Made by a program: the position numbers and the translations under genes. The notes under the pieces are model-generated. The model did not search any database, was not told the origin of the DNA, and saw only the letters and a list, made by a program, of their open reading frames with translations. Shown here one piece after another: positions 5,030 through 5,228 of a stretch of DNA of 5,228 nt. The stretch is from Gammaproteobacteria bacterium. GTDB taxonomy: Bacteria; Pseudomonadota; Gammaproteobacteria; Arenicellales; JAANXG01. The stretch spans positions 1 through 5,228 of the forward strand of contig JAANXG010000079.1 in assembly GCA_018263405.1 (NCBI GenBank). Reading direction: 5' to 3'. The stretch's first letter is position 1; each line of letters opens with the position of its first letter.

Positions 5030-5228
5030 ATGACAGGGTATCCGCGCACCGACCTGTGGCCGAGTCTCGGCGTCGCCGCCTCCGGCGTGCTGTGGGGGCT
5101 CTTCTGGATGCCGTTCCGGGCCTTGGAGGAGGCGGGTTTCGCTGGGGGCTGGGCGAGCCTGGCTTTCTGCCTGGGATCGACCCTGGTCCTTCTGCCCTGG
5201 GCGCTTGTGCGTTGGCGCCATCTGCGCG
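5030..5228 (+). CDS. DMT/EamA-family membrane transporter, 5' part; 3' end outside the window
   Basis: Sixty-six codons from ATG 5030, open to the window edge. The sequence shows a short polar N-terminus, a first membrane helix at about 11-30 with GVLWGLFWMPFRALEEAG (19-36), and a second hydrophobic helix at about 40-60 (WASLAFCLGSTLVLLPWAL) followed by basic residues. The WG-W-R pattern in helix 1 and the spacing are typical of EamA/RhaT-type drug/metabolite transporters with ten helices; substrate cannot be told. The start is the only one possible, since the frame is closed by TGA at 4997-4999. No clear Shine-Dalgarno precedes it, so the message may be leaderless or poorly translated, or the start may be ATG 5108. 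The gene runs away from proX, with the threonine aldolase remnant in between. Confidence 0.75.
   Translation, partial: MTGYPRTDLWPSLGVAASGVLWGLFWMPFRALEEAGFAGGWASLAFCLGSTLVLLPWALVRWRHLR

Noticed and set aside
4847..5221. Minus-strand frame of 124 codons at the right edge
   Set aside because: Antisense to the EamA-family gene and to the threonine aldolase remnant; low-complexity Arg/Pro/Gly product without a family.

Overview
The window holds a binding-protein-dependent ABC importer for glycine betaine, choline or a related quaternary amine. Its three genes all lie on the minus strand, in transcription order binding protein (proX/choX-like, 3477-4448), ATPase (proV, 2215-3390) and permease (proW, 1091-2023). 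Downstream on the same strand are a 41-codon small ORF (758-883) and the 5' part of a plant/proteobacterial-type glutamate-cysteine ligase gene (gshA), which runs off the left edge. At the right edge, on the plus strand, a DMT/EamA-family transporter gene begins at 5030 and runs off the window.

The sequence looks like a GC-rich proteobacterium, most likely a salt-adapted gammaproteobacterium. This is inference. It rests on the betaine-type importer, the GCS2-type gshA, the codon use, and an intergenic inverted-repeat element of a kind I associate with gammaproteobacterial genomes. The species cannot be named from the sequence.

Region by region: 1-883 is the small ORF plus gshA, joined by a 1-base TGATG overlap. 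884-1090 is intergenic and carries a 21-bp repeat with a promoter-like hexamer. 1091-2023 is proW. 2024-2214 is a spacer between proV and proW, filled by a long inverted repeat (arms 2055-2080 and 2135-2160) and a second copy of the 21-bp repeat. 2215-3390 is proV, 3391-3476 a short spacer with a weak hairpin, and 3477-4448 proX with a signal peptide, a strong Shine-Dalgarno and an extended -10 promoter candidate. 4449-5029 has no intact gene. It contains the proX promoter region, a pair of 13-bp direct repeats, an orphan hydrophobic reading frame and a short clear remnant of a low-specificity L-threonine aldolase gene.

How the genes work together: ProX is exported and captures the ligand, ProW forms the membrane channel, and ProV drives transport with ATP; its C-terminal CBS-like part is the likely regulatory region. 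The binding pocket keeps the aromatic box of Sinorhizobium ChoX but has glycine where ChoX has Asp45, so the ligand may be betaine rather than choline. Threonine aldolase genes accompany betaine/sarcosine/glycine catabolism genes in some gammaproteobacteria, so the remnant may be a relic of such a cluster. I see no convincing new defence or mobile system here. The points most worth a second look are the repeat element inside the transporter operon, the small GlsB-like ORF coupled to gshA, and the decayed region upstream of proX.
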